Numbered from the stretch's first letter, positions 52,001 through 55,853 are shown. The stretch: 64,000 bases of DNA from an uncultured Oscillospiraceae bacterium (GCA_944382965.1 CALWOA010000005.1:1-64000); one strand, 5' to 3'. The notes: a model not told the origin generated them from the sequence alone. Program-made: numbers and translations.

Positions 52001-52993
52001 AATGCCGTGGGCATGAATGTAGGCGGTGTGCTGACCGTTGCAGCAGGCGAGGGTAGAATGTTGCAGGAAGTCTGGTTGGAGAGTCCTTCCTACCAGCCGC
52101 TGCATATCGCTCCCATCCAGGCAGCAGAAGCCATTGTCATCCACACGGTAGGCGGCATTGCACCCACAGGCAGCACGGCCCCCGAATGGAACGGACTGGA
52201 TTTCATTGCACCGCACCTGGTGCTCAACAGCACCGCTGGTGATACCGGAACCAGGTACCGACCCATTGAGACCATGGCGGACCGCATTTCGGCCATGGGG
52301 CGCAATGTCTACATCCACAACCATGGGGACACCGAGTTGGGCCAGATCGTAGCCGGGGAGACAGCAAGCATTGTCAGCGAAGGCAACATCACTGCAGGTC
52401 GTGGCGAAGATGACAAGGTTTTGGCCGACGATGCGGAGTTGAGGGCCGAAGGTAACATAGGCAGTATGGAAGCTCCCATCCGCATTGAAACCGGTGAAGT
52501 CAGCGCCTGGGGAAGAAGCATCTACCTGCAGAGTGAAGGCGATGTGGTGGTGGATATCATCGTGGCCGACAAGGATGTGTTTATCCATACCAACGGTTCT
52601 GTCACTGACAAGGGGACATCTGATGCTATCATCGCCGAGACACTCACCATCCTAGCAGGCGGATATATTGGCACCTGGAATAACCCGCTGAATATCCGTG
52701 TATGGGGCAAGGTGGACCTGAGTGCCGGTATCCCGTGGATCTACGTAATCAATTCCTATGGCGGCCACGAAAGCACCCGTCCCAAGTGGAAGAGTCTGGA
52801 AGAAGTGCTGCAAATTGAACTGGAGCCGGCGATTGTGGACAAGGAGCCTATACAAGACGAGCAGGGCAATGGTGACATGACCCAGCCAATGCAGGTCTTG
52901 CTGCTCCTGCTGCTCCTGTTAGCAATGATTCTGTGGCTGTTCTGGCTACTGTGGCGCCGCCGCAAGGAGGAAGAAGCAACAGATGATCAGTGA
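28001..52993 (+). CDS. Giant beta-repeat surface protein, 8,330 residues
   Basis: One uninterrupted frame of 24,993 bases. The ATG at 28001 follows GAAGGAGGC; an earlier TTG at 27977 precedes that site. Domains in order: signal peptide (1-32, ending VYA); EPEPS pentapeptides (75-133); a region with RTX-like loops (374-383, 458-466, 507-515, 555-564); a long array of beta-strand repeats of about 55-75 residues (about 830-5780), each with an Ala/Gly-rich strand and a GGD(V/I)-type turn, resembling filamentous beta-helix adhesins; helical insertion (about 1680-2007); EF-hand-like loop (3261-3270); Tyr-rich region (about 5900-6970); tandem repeat (7083-7204); helical part (about 7320-7490); coiled coil (about 7834-7984); membrane helix (8299-8318) and RRRK tail. 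No LPXTG was seen. Likely surface adhesin or matrix protein; function unknown. Confidence 0.93.
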   Translation: MIEAKEKRWARRILTLLAVPLAALFLTVTVYAESADLQPDGGLAAPAVSAQAETAGNEGRNTGASGESADQKPAEPEPSEPEPSEQEPSEPEPSEPEPSEPEPSEPQPSEPEPAEPEPAEPEPSEPEPSEPESGGEPQEDGGGAALAPDEPEDTTPPVDGSLLEDNGGSEVEEDFMVPEGSATLSVNGKTLDSEAFKNDTANSAIVNALNGAVDYLKTNLPSLEGDKVNIEIVVTSGTYEGDVNISAGSQLYNDLLDAIGYHLTGGDPPDPSDPADNDNSISSVIFTEDDRVYPYATISIVTDQYKNGQESDGSASMKGNFLSDGFEVLLAGLYFSSKEQIQIKNALEFTYEGTQLDDNVVIHTENVGVVNVSSGSGDDRIELQVTQAPSATVGIGNSDPLAIFNAVKDIYNASQSSSTGDVIQDTANKFALAVKQRVEELIRDIENRTMTMVNVNTGDGTDDLLVRLVNSTNVYAGSGIDPRTGKFMALYNFDIDMGGTNLTVDLGGGADTMTVTGGLTMVNGRNLYQEFSQLISKYGLEEDQMQYRSKYVISGGDGDDVITLDTTSAFHDVFGLDVTIHEDADGGYDRLHLTGSLAAKYIYNGQDILGDVPYEERIYKTDDGLHLYAQSVVWLLPDLSIDIVEEILNTVALRQGIDIHFGDGLDAVTDRLENKRTVNLGNVSAVDFMVQDFTDYVVSRILDPTVDITVNLVAAVRGIATYLSNLLVEASGKITIEKLLADGLTVILQAPEVEILGPVTGEHILILAEAEDPDVLDESALSVTVAEDELTQTEMEYGIGLYEAAPTVHIVVAEGASLNAAGVVDLIASIRQTSGMVDMMAGVASNFPNFVIVKQPIAEILLHGSIHAGQGPIHALASTLVDFDCAELLSYIPLSFAWGQARTTVLVDGSARLTSGGGTALRTDSEVYISAVDKGSFPKALLSLSSVVAIVETETIVTDDANITAGGDVLLDARSRIDTEAASVAGPTDVARMKPKSGVFAAVSIALGRTGVYVGNYGDLTGSTAAVVSTGGTVRAEADSLIRNRTYAISSPISVYVDEYGNPTFTQQPTQKQSLRSMVSLTESVLGMRTGTSGTPAWALSKITGSNTLGSLFNKGVAETDPDQDVARTQAMGALALAVIDNDILALIDTAGTVSAADSVQLHAFGETTSQTRADGSLYNNSTIAVIPGFGKVQITKDPTNTAAGIAVNVTVFNHNAAARIAQGVVTAGTNLAVMVDNRRVDSSAIAKSGHIPPTETAMLGGAITVHVITLNSKAELTPDGEYRLGEGADLSVVSRVADSRLETVADASGKRARRSLGMFPLENEKSYSRSSVGVGAGIAVAVTGIDVVASIPDGVVLLALDGSVPTDAGLGNVIVDSYYMGSERVFAAAGSAGGTSLTPVSATSISGVYVLSELGEAAGQGVDTLGNVTITAQNRMIRFLTADAASAGTNVGIGAAVAVGVVNDSAESLLKRRAKAGKDISVAAQSVSRVTQTVKASVKGAPAAGGSGGQDAGSAGASGSEGLVGGTITPGGSTSSGDGSHISKADQTADQKLNNGKALAGSVNTKNVNTSSVSKAAAGRSPFETMEGSIQVAAAIAVNLQNNFSRALISDVDVSAGEDITVISRNDTDAKITSNAGTTNSYVGIGAAVAVNMVDHQNIAQVGKGRLTAGGDITVIAEIYEKAQSDLLDKAYDLLVDYMLQTGHLEELLGAVEDNALKTSTEYVFLTLKDKQNLTDEEKQTLANAIEEMIAIALWQQDLKEEEWVKVGEVVVDGAGQRTLTELLEERIFAAWQADNNTQLTMEHVYGLQQYVIASVIESYTGEENPYTEYGAQWGYQALTADLVSQLQTMMAYAAEERVLGYELMEILLQLAQGGSPALTEEQKQAVDKLLGITGGTEDEKQTQRVQGAKDYQNILTEQIKASLTGDVNTAEQNAKLYSDTLLAYIEDIFAVMGEEDNWIPYLGDGNRLQVPVLDKISAEMTQLGFAVNDLYEAFAALLTTKFATGSELDGVGHTISTQAVSGVGAAGVGVAGSAAITIIHAVSSATIAGRDAVGDQPDMTAGGDIRVEANEAQKVYTTASASADKSLGMAAKAVTARKPGSSVGVGASFATNLIDAVVTAMIGTETVSGDSVTTLGNRVIRAGSLAILATFRDDVDTVSVAGSDPIARRDKAFEYVPTLGSTTNKQLAQVASGGTNTKGISFDAGVAVAVVNNIVKAALLSGGSLETVNVLDTIESAIVTGQNAQGEDIFAMANVLVQALYGGDSYTGVSAFAAGSRAAVGAAVGVSLVSSDITASLEADTTAAGSVRVHSATDVADESYAMATSIGADLDRLLEKFREGLNYISPGAAETSTIRNKIVAGTNKMGASKLQEKANQAGGSLGSKLDAVPYSSNLLKAFGLDLTKGTAHTSGLNASVSGSGAQVAGVQPQTSSLNVAAAIALAFTEHHTLARILGNVTSRMGDVQTKAENVVNFRNRATGATVTSGMGANTVAAAVAVTLNENTAEANVGDGVTLEAAKDVTVTADTTQNLTGNYPGYMSAQAVAASIATGMQGKLGVAGAVAVLTDKADTLALLGNNVTIKAGGDVFVTAKDLSKLAIRALGADIGAQTVGVGAVFAMLHSFSDIQAKIGDGLTIEANSLTVTADRPLVDESMYKFPFDWSDLLTISNQDATVGETDKGLMHITLPDDLAHIRQIKVECTIGTDDLLDLLDMINYLATVNYYVEAVSGSLHHGAPGAANVAGTVAQLMAENSVLASIGDGAALTLGKNDQGESLTVRADSSAEARVIAGSASLGTAKAGAGAVVSLAQLNDKSEARIGNGQADRAIHAAGDVTVAATARNLVWDVATADAVTGSALLTLGGGFNLVESSAAALASVGDGVAIHTDGAFAVNADNDFQLALIAANMGLAAGSTNVAVGGTVAWTDIHNVTGARVGDSTVVKASSVALTADSADRVMEILASASGAPSGNANAAATLACFATSSETMALAGSGTVLEAMAGDVLLHAFNDSDLLAAMLSLSASGSSTAAAGATVLVQQFSQKAHAGAGISENPAVVAQKATLIAHYGKVLVESRANNRSLAAGAALALSGSTTLDLAGTYVHNAFSSEAVSRLGDNSRVQAWDSIGILADADNLVVSGAGAVAGTGSTTAALGGSATTVIFRNLVQALVGEHSDLTAWALDTGANAGIGTANRQDRRRGMVLHAFSAEEIYMAAVAGSVTGSSTANLVGVADTLLVQNTVNAHVGNNSRVSAGLNTAEKKDVNGDGQSDDSHGEGEIAVEARDDTFVVNFGGALDASGSAAAVLGGTVVTILFKKQVSAMLMGGSQAVHAEKSVTVDADSTDEMFLLAATFGVTGGTVAAGGAGNILAYENAVQAHLGGQITTGGDVNITADTVIELYNVALSIAGASTAGVSGVAVVTSFQGLTEAILLAGASVDAKGKLNILANSREFITADGAGISGGGTAGVSGTVVVILNENTVLAIVQDNAAAAKPVIRASSITLDAQDDYRLIGVAASASFGATAGAGVTAIVTLADNLVAAGIGSNYAVQTNAGDVLVNALSKRDVRTYAGSVGAGGTAGVGAVIMALVVGSKLDDDSTQALAEHFHPSDLLAGMKEKAPSEAGEVYGKYDEAWLDEALAGSGNSYSDVPVDNQYNGADQYVSEDFNKDYTVTQNSDGTVTAGEPGSGLTVTPVGEGNSDADEAFSVYEGFRDVASAAFTRAFIGANTSVTSAGSITIQAKDQLNASLGTVAFGASGAVGVGVGMAVAIMNGSVEAWAGQDSMLRAGGNITIEAVAESPLLTGADLSQDDRDSMDYLNGQSEEFSLTDLTIHALSVSGGVSGTAGVGVALAVVHLSSNVSARLLGSVGQASELTLRAVSDYRNIVAATLSLGGGMAGVSASAAATVFDGSTQASVEGTGSVQDVTHIRVQTQVNNTATSAAAGIAAGMGAGNAGVAVAINKHLVQTFLAQGVSIGSPAYAPDITLNAVVNSDAKAFTLGVAGGAVAVGAAIALTKTAPTVYTYIGAAPDAAAYVTPGTVNAGSITIRNDVSTSSESYAANVNGGAVGITAQVLLVFNTARVFAGLDRIHVNAGNVNIDSALHANGRAYVASITGGAVAVGMVVSTVLLQAENIAQVDVTGVEMNAANLNVYTGRQNERNTSSAEALAIAAEAGAVSAGLNAAVADNNTKNITRILGGKEALSHLLNVNGAVNLGSYGQATANAQVWGVNAGAISVLGSAAVAMLRAEQQANVVGGNITAGSLTARSEMNEGLEHMKYVDLGKLPGGNIVAAPAEAVDASEGNAAVFAGLITGSGGAISAAVNVAAAYGRALTQASVQPFSLVLSGKADVFAGGTANVLAQSFNQSVGAITAAVIVDTAYSQSEFAAILDIPAGSRVTAGSVSVATDYTAGAVAALAPSAGGAELSGAQLQVNAGVANADSCGKAAITGAGVLSVGTLTVTGSGIATSRVYSVTPVASLTGIKIAANVLVALLDAENLAYIQGVEVKNAAITVNAQLNAADGQGASVLLANNIKGSGVSVSLASARSNTAVALNSSINKAFLDAVKVIAGRVLSVTADANSLATASAADPGTNVELLSLGVNVIIARADGTFAAYIHLVEDRPVAAASVTVTNTYTARAEAVSRQPNQGVGLLDAGVNVAYANAGTVAEAAIRGSAGSLITGGAVNILLSGKATANARIPGIKVNVQGAKLAVNVVNAIVSTSQQAYIGQPEGGAASSLSVTAMGGILIQASLNDSAGTGATAIVGSNGSDRSVGVSIIGGVASEANARMEGSSSAHILTTGSIVTTGQLVLRNAARSWAKADIDDDSVDVTLVNATLLLTKAIAGGSFQALADTGSLSAGDVDIQNKYYAESYAASGPAGGVGVTLVSTDANRAAAETNANANASVKVSGNASVTNSVNIQNIGYLLADALGRTRKVNVSGVSIAVTVVDAVLKASQTARAQFNGEAQVGGAVNVNSEIVRTGGYGIATAQAGGSGGANVSLVGAGVNHVTAKSSTTNTAFLQGEGTLSAGNVSVRAKSLTEAQAIAKSNVNVGLVLLGSLNAASSTQDKVDVLVDGILVNASGTFTAEAVGNTVSNAVAASEGGGGLVTSGINTANAKVGGSETDPQTVRIIVRDSIIQAVRDITLRAYNTGNARANIERGLNVAAGNLTVSVLPTNAWYDTGVEVLEGSEVRSTEGNVSVLSEDAPKGRSEARGSSIGIGVNSNVTYGENTADTTNTIRINGVLDAGEALIVEAISSAQLNAATYADGGGFFEGTMLWSKNTLNRVVSILVEENSTLLANYGDLVISAEGGTRDSILTRSEVSSGGVVALGTATALVNIDNRVTVQIGENVLIRARFSQVDICADASQTGVATNVSADASGLGVAPNSTANVNTNLDADVIIGKTGGELAVIEGKDVEIIARNGEVDIYTYTYAKGSALGAAVNAISNPKTTLRADVRIDGADIIGHDNLHIYASVKPAYRDANISVHAIIQLNAVGEALAKAGGSTKAGSNTILGSGVTLRGAVVAVTRYGFDQGRIRRDARKGGFIIKETHVSHDFTSEGIVSVSTDTVLYLGDAAGGIYIDISEHKGQLTVREVGVKNPDKFYEQNGNVITFSDISNNLPGMADFTHDGHDAIGGIFVYNQAVLPRVILTNSSHFDVQLNGIYVSNSGFIQPNVLGISHTIKDVVYDKPEVRTEFSGTGGVKVSGFVSNTDGHVEFVWTGEEGGALTGVDGVANISSGTTVSPVWAHDLLVKGAASVGTADQAFNAYVFSGSNGVVNIEAYGDVFVNIVPVTLILVDENNQVLERHEDPVYIERVVSLSGNVKMDLKEAVQATMIVGTTTVTIPLPGSLSYITDATVELASAYTLTGKDVLEYYLQGYDASERLYRYLLPNGTLFYMDAWGNVSRIEEGGTETAVGDFEFIKDASDKVVQIKLNEGISIDLSTGYLTVAEDASYEVLLEAISASWFTSKGLLSGGGEARIRLVTAGTVSGNQGENLTDEDTLKEMDVRVVLALRTAQIDYYYLSGLQPTMDAITGAPATTYYYFLLHDKGTDSLRFYAFTGGSTEIQDVDQVNRDSFNREHLQVYDGHPVTNTLNNGVTYYEAQFDSVARDTHEWRSGTHLGKVLRNASGDPFTVTDFLGTGYEVVWNSNNTMSIDGTAVGLVYIPGLGYTVAPGQNLSGQAAGLYQALAGIYWMPSVERTVESSVQVDGMTYTANGKDNGVDVFRFAEFVYTRLNNNKDKPTTQMYRTKTFYMYSYWLQFTYAKMQPVTASLSNEYYTSGVKYTGFDKTVYEKPDGTLYEHYDVAKDEYTGKLTPEAEYRIVSQVYYMKDANGSRISVNGQQIWSYLSQATAQIINGKYYYLVDSHPGEELYLEKTTQNGKDVYTLMSQTISAPETVLPDGENYQHDTGDRTFTVGQDDEENDITVTFKPDNNATGETEYKNQVGSDGNYYTIVFKAGTDGNPGKWYLRVSSGSDTLLNDPTKVLVNTSYAVLKRNVYDSDGNPTSEITDYLLNDVQAYINFAPGRNKTGINYQIGTLDASGTLVPSTTGLYAIWDGSHYLLFDPADMFEHYGTDNSGLTAELVEEKQATGNTLLKTEDGQVLRNAAGETVYLNQMERGSYSTAEDVSGGLLILRPGSPVGADEEPTVLIIGPLEDIPVKEITLPANSQVNGGGYRITDTLYLTKSGLVLTLALDGAGQVTFSAKFDGSTYTSDKIIATRLGHLGILREYTLNEEGKRVYTVNGKATTYTLNGDQLSCINENGRLVVLTPEESMAILYQNLPMANDASITIKAGEKLYLERLTDQIAKDLAGNYYYSENGENGWMKADFTKQNGTKTYHYAGKDQEHQLMGTVRYGGKVYLTISEAMDTNEASATFGQMILYFELDQKQLLVGSDGSVTLLGENSRTLKLEPDDEVEYLFGYISAGEALDGTKAENRRNVTIQLSNEKGSLVDGDAATGYADDIDIRTNGGDVIILVPKSAVGTIGTDLDALEIDTNGGLLLIQSYVPGQEPVTEIVMDTFINSTQDITLEPTVVNGAEFHVDTKGSITGKTLDVINGGEADLTADGSISMGDITADGGSTVNIDTGMDYTGGDVDLTDGSTMDITADGSTTTGEITVDDSQLNIDAGEAAETGIITAEGSTVTIDTGTDYTGGDLDLTDGSAMDVTAGGSAVIGTAAVEDSTFTAQTGEDFRFERIAGISGDGKQVNVTIYAKGVVGRLLPDGKDAIISFSQDANDANAIVSVSGEKSVGEIDSHLQLDIPETLTMHIPKAGDIWIDGIVEGEQEADQFTGRDESGTMLTGDVIDGMEDEDCTVGVELKAQTPEEIAALLLARAMDEADQTGNAQQLLQDITAVLEKVLTPALGQEAAFEEALKKLKTTPEEVEKVLDEMDILLQALESPNPPADADQQAQNKMRLRQLLDELLVLTMIVPEAGGQPGQGASAKSLMEDEDLIKLYWAALTDQEKLALVEEKLWEKVDYPEPAEDVRDFRDFTVVIGESTGDTSLTNKGSITISQNAGTFTARQVVSGYENVTITAPEIAGAAGFTNVTGTDLMFRALTGSIRDLTIDQRDWVEHTVVDVEKLQQSPTTMPDSGSWSITRNALTGLLEMNFDIDFTTISVDDHNLATALTAIAADDISINEVQGNLGLEMAESTQGGDIDLAVIDGSLLDVNASPDGRNLSTSGNASITVQAGTIGIAEAPLEVEVGGILTTRSLGSTWLTTDENLIFIADILDKNARLDVVGDKDLTVRNTEGDLNANRLYAGGDLSVTSPRGSTHVNWLKVMGTLSMDSAGNIIVYQAIGDVTVNTVKAQEDILLNIQGQLKDVAVDPVKELAVAQAEAARAEAAEKALEQQLAARQMYLDAVENRKQELERQLAGFEEAQKDLEKQLQEVLQASKPDQNAVHQLKKMLEQMTGRINETVQQLENLETERQTHQAVKQTIETALNQARKETDVARKAVENAQNALEGALDASITSGGNLDILLKNGGSVGTADNAVGMNVGGVLTVAAGEGRMLQEVWLESPSYQPLHIAPIQAAEAIVIHTVGGIAPTGSTAPEWNGLDFIAPHLVLNSTAGDTGTRYRPIETMADRISAMGRNVYIHNHGDTELGQIVAGETASIVSEGNITAGRGEDDKVLADDAELRAEGNIGSMEAPIRIETGEVSAWGRSIYLQSEGDVVVDIIVADKDVFIHTNGSVTDKGTSDAIIAETLTILAGGYIGTWNNPLNIRVWGKVDLSAGIPWIYVINSYGGHESTRPKWKSLEEVLQIELEPAIVDKEPIQDEQGNGDMTQPMQVLLLLLLLLAMILWLFWLLWRRRKEEEATDDQ
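28220..28399 (+). repeat. 15-bp tandem repeat coding EPEPS units
   Basis: Eleven full pentapeptides and a partial one (residues 75-133 of the giant protein), consensus GAACCGGAACCCAGT with few variants (EQEPS, EPQPS, EPEPA). The unit is a multiple of three, so copy-number change alters length without breaking the frame. The peptide would be an extended, acidic, wall-spanning type linker. Confidence 0.9.
49247..49612 (+). repeat. 61-residue tandem duplication in the giant protein
   Basis: Residues 7083-7143 and 7144-7204 align: GSTVNIDTGMDYTGGDVDLT against GSTVTIDTGTDYTGGDLDLT, then DGSTMDITADGS against DGSAMDVTAGGS. Exact spacing is 183 bp. The DNA copies have diverged at third positions, so the duplication is not recent. 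The short-strand pattern fits a beta-solenoid turn. Confidence 0.8.
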
Positions 52994-53014
52994 GCAAACA
53001 CCAAACAGCTAACC

Positions 53015-53049
53015 ATGGCCCCCGATGCCGAACTGGCTTCGGGGGCCAT
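53015..53049 (+). terminator. Hairpin after the giant gene
   Basis: ATGGCCCCCGA (53015-53025) pairs with TCGGGGGCCAT (53039-53049), 22 bp after the stop. The stem is very GC-rich; the T tract is poor (ATATCC). The following stretch to 53290 holds nothing I can identify. Confidence 0.65.
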
Positions 53050-53294
53050 ATCCGTAGAAAGACAACCACCCGCTATGCGAGTGTGCCGGAAAAGGTTCTG
53101 TTTATTGGCAGAAATGAAAACCTCCAATGATAGAGTTTCAACAGGTTCGCCAACCGCTAAATACTAGATCAATACTGTATTTACACCCAAATTTGGAAGA
53201 TAGATAGTATACAAACAAGTACCGGGCGGATCATATCAGATAAGCCTCAAGGAATTTACCGACCCGTTTATGACTGAGCCGGTAAGCAAAGGTA

Positions 53295-53328
53295 AATAAA
53301 AAGCCGCCCCCGGTGGGAGGGGGCAGCC
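53295..53328 (-). terminator. Terminator of the leftward sugar operon
   Basis: On the minus strand GGCTGCCCCC is followed by TCCCACC and GGGGGCGGC, then TTTTTATTT. The stem (53303-53328) and T tract (53295-53302) point leftward, 130 bp beyond the pgmB stop codon. Confidence 0.85.
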
Positions 53329-53401
53329 AGAAAAAATTGCGGTTGGCGAATCTTTCGTGAGCCTTAAGGCACGGCTGTATTAGGTCCTTATAGGACCCGT
53401 G

Positions 53402-53439
53402 CAAGCCACCGGCTTAGCAGATGGCCTTGGCTTGTTCAA
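53402..53439 (+). mobile_element. Right-end-like relic of an IS200/IS605 element
   Basis: GCCACCGGC (53405-53413) and GCAGATGGC (53417-53425) form an imperfect hairpin with a TTA loop inside CAAGCC...GGCTTG, followed at once by TTCAA (53435-53439). IS200/IS605 right ends have a subterminal hairpin a few bases before a TCAA-type cleavage site. No transposase gene adjoins it, so this is a tentative solo end. Confidence 0.35.
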
Positions 53440-53458
53440 ATGTATGGCAGCAGAGAAG

Positions 53459-54097
53459 TTATAATATATCGATGAGATTTTTTAGGCTTTTGATTGTGAT
53501 ATCGGAGTCCGGATCATTGCCATCCGACTTAATCCCGATGGCTCGAAAGCGGCCTGCCTTGGCTGCTCGGATGCCAGATTCGGCGTCTTCAATTACAATG
53601 GCATTTTCTGGTGATACTCCCAACATGGAGGCTGCCAACAAGAATACTTCCGGATCCGGTTTGGATTTGGTAATCATTGTGCCGTCAGCAATAGCGTCAA
53701 AGAATTGGCCCAATCCCAGCTGAGTCAGAATTTGCTTGGTGTTCTTGCTGGACGAGCCGATTGCCAGAAGATAGCCGCGCTGGCGTAGGGTATGGAGTGT
53801 CATCCGAACTTCTTTGGAAAGATCTCCAGGGGTTATGGAAGAGAGATAACTTTTGTATATTTCATTTTTCTCAGCGGCCAGGGCCATTTTCTCTTCTGCA
53901 GAATAATCGGAACTGTGCCTGCCTAAAACGATCTCCAGGCTTTCCATCCGGCTAACGCCCCGAAGCTGTCTGTTTATTTCCTCATCAAAGTATATCCCCA
54001 GACGATCTGCCAGAGATTTCCAGGCCAGATAATGATACCAGTCAGTGCTGCAAATTACACCGTCCAGATCAAAGATAATTGCGTAAATGTTATTCAT
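53459..54097 (-). CDS. pgmB: Beta-phosphoglucomutase
   Basis: A 212-residue HAD-superfamily mutase, usual length. The nucleophile D10 and acid/base D12 are in IIFDLDGVI. The cap region has the substrate-specific LRGVSRMESLEIVL, typical of beta-PGM. The core continues with GSSSKN, KSKPDPEVF and VIEDAESGIRAAK. It converts beta-D-glucose 1-phosphate to glucose 6-phosphate. It overlaps the GH31 gene by ATGA and ends the leftward operon. Its substrate would be produced by the inverting GH65 phosphorylase encoded in the rightward operon, which is the standard pairing. Confidence 0.94.
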   Translation of the reverse strand: MNNIYAIIFDLDGVICSTDWYHYLAWKSLADRLGIYFDEEINRQLRGVSRMESLEIVLGRHSSDYSAEEKMALAAEKNEIYKSYLSSITPGDLSKEVRMTLHTLRQRGYLLAIGSSSKNTKQILTQLGLGQFFDAIADGTMITKSKPDPEVFLLAASMLGVSPENAIVIEDAESGIRAAKAGRFRAIGIKSDGNDPDSDITIKSLKNLIDIL

Positions 54098-55848
54098 AAT
54101 TCCAACTCAAATCCGTTCCTTGCAAACACCGGCAGTTTGCCATGCTTTCCGGCAATGATTCTCTGCCCGCCAGCGTACTGTGTTCCGTCAAAGAAGTCGT
54201 TCCATGTGCCTTCGGGGAGATATACTTCCCGAGTGGACGCATTCTCCTGGAGCAATGGGGCAACCAACAGATCATCTCCCAGCAGATACTCATCCTCACA
54301 GTTGATGGCATTTACATCGTTCGGCCATTCATAAACCAGCGGTCGCATAAATGGTTTGCTGTTCCGGACGCATGCCTGAGCTGTCTTCCAAAGGTAAGGC
54401 CGCAGCTTCTCGTGAAGCTTATGCCAATACCGCATCTCTGTCATAAAGCCAGGAGCAGAATAACTTTCCTCCATGTTCCATGGACTGCGTTCATTGTTGC
54501 CCTCGGCACCTGGCATCAGTTCTCGGAACTGCCCACCGTCAGGCTCGGAATGCCACTGCATCATTGGGCAGAAGCACGCCATTTGTGTTGCTCTTCGGTA
54601 TAAATCCAGGCTGGGCAGGGGACCAGCAAAGCCAGCAAGATCAAATCCCCAGAAGATCATACCGGTGGCGGCGGCAGAAAGACCAGCTTTCAGAACATTT
54701 GCTAATTCCGGATTTTGGGACTGCTGATCGCCGGCCCAGTGACAGGGAACTGTGTGCTGGCCGGAAAAACCGGCGCGACTAAAGATTGCACCATTGCTCC
54801 CGACAAAATTACGGTAACTTTCCGTGTAGTCTCTTGCATAGCGATTGATGCCCTCTTTGCCGGTAGTTCCATCATGAAACTGGGCATCGTCACTGTGAAT
54901 AAATTCACCGCCGTCGGTCTTAAAGCCGTCAACACCAATATCCAGAAGATACTGCCGCTTTCCAAACCAGCTTTGGAGCGTCTGAGGATTGGTGAAGTCT
55001 GGTACCATAGACTCCGGGAACCAGTTGCCTTTGGGAATGGTGTAGGGGATTCCGTCAGGCGTGGTAACGCAGAGTTTCCGAAGGGTGGCATCCTTTCGAT
55101 CCAGGTCATTTTGTGCGTTCTGAATTTCCTCGTCACCCTGTTTTTTGTAAACCGGAACCTGCCACAGAAGAAGTTTCAGTCCGTCATCATGGATCTTCCG
55201 GACCATTTGGGCCGGATCCGGCCATGGAGTTCCGGAGAAATCAAAATCCTCGTACTTCAGGGCCTTTCCGTTGGGGACAGGTGTGTATGTCGCGCCGTTC
55301 CAAATATAGAAAGTAGCCTCATCGCTCCATGCTTCCAAAACCAAAACATCGGCCGGGAAGTCATACTTTTTAAGCTTGGCCAGGGTTTCTTCCACATCCT
55401 TCTGGCAGTTCCACCGGTTGGCGGAGATCCAGATGCCCATGGTCCATTCAGGAGGGAGCACTGGCGGACCGAACAGAGCCATATATTCACGGATTATTTT
55501 TTCCGGTGTGCCGGAAAAGATAACAACATCCGCAGTTTCGGGCAGCGTGACCTGGATGCAGTTGTCAAGAAATTGAAAGGTTGTGACTGCACAAGTATCA
55601 ACATATAGTCCGAAACCAGTATCTGTCCAGAAAAAAGGAGCTGCACAATAGGTTTTGTCACCTTGAAAGCAGAACTTCTCTCTTACCTGGTTGATTACGG
55701 TCTTGCCCTTTTGATTGAGACTATCGTATTTCTCGCCCATGCCGTAGGCACCGGAATAGGGGAGTGCAATCGTCAGAGTTTGCCCATTGCGACGCAGGTT
55801 TGCATTTTCAAAAGACAGTTCTTTGATGTTGTACGATATTCGTTTCAT
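54094..55848 (-). CDS. GH31 family alpha-glycosidase
   Basis: A 584-residue retaining alpha-glycosidase, likely cytoplasmic because no signal peptide is present. Catalytic residues can be placed: nucleophile D312 in GVDGFKTDGGEF and acid/base D374 in CHWAGDQQS. An N-terminal beta domain (about 1-130) precedes the barrel, which begins around LPPEWTMGIWISANRWNCQ. The protein is at the short end for GH31. It would hydrolyse alpha-glucosides or alpha-xylosides imported by the ABC system. The ATG at 55848 is preferred, with AAAGGG 8 bases upstream; the GTG at 55857 overlaps the permease stop. Confidence 0.92.
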   Translation of the reverse strand: MKRISYNIKELSFENANLRRNGQTLTIALPYSGAYGMGEKYDSLNQKGKTVINQVREKFCFQGDKTYCAAPFFWTDTGFGLYVDTCAVTTFQFLDNCIQVTLPETADVVIFSGTPEKIIREYMALFGPPVLPPEWTMGIWISANRWNCQKDVEETLAKLKKYDFPADVLVLEAWSDEATFYIWNGATYTPVPNGKALKYEDFDFSGTPWPDPAQMVRKIHDDGLKLLLWQVPVYKKQGDEEIQNAQNDLDRKDATLRKLCVTTPDGIPYTIPKGNWFPESMVPDFTNPQTLQSWFGKRQYLLDIGVDGFKTDGGEFIHSDDAQFHDGTTGKEGINRYARDYTESYRNFVGSNGAIFSRAGFSGQHTVPCHWAGDQQSQNPELANVLKAGLSAAATGMIFWGFDLAGFAGPLPSLDLYRRATQMACFCPMMQWHSEPDGGQFRELMPGAEGNNERSPWNMEESYSAPGFMTEMRYWHKLHEKLRPYLWKTAQACVRNSKPFMRPLVYEWPNDVNAINCEDEYLLGDDLLVAPLLQENASTREVYLPEGTWNDFFDGTQYAGGQRIIAGKHGKLPVFARNGFELEL

Positions 55849-55853
55849 TATAT

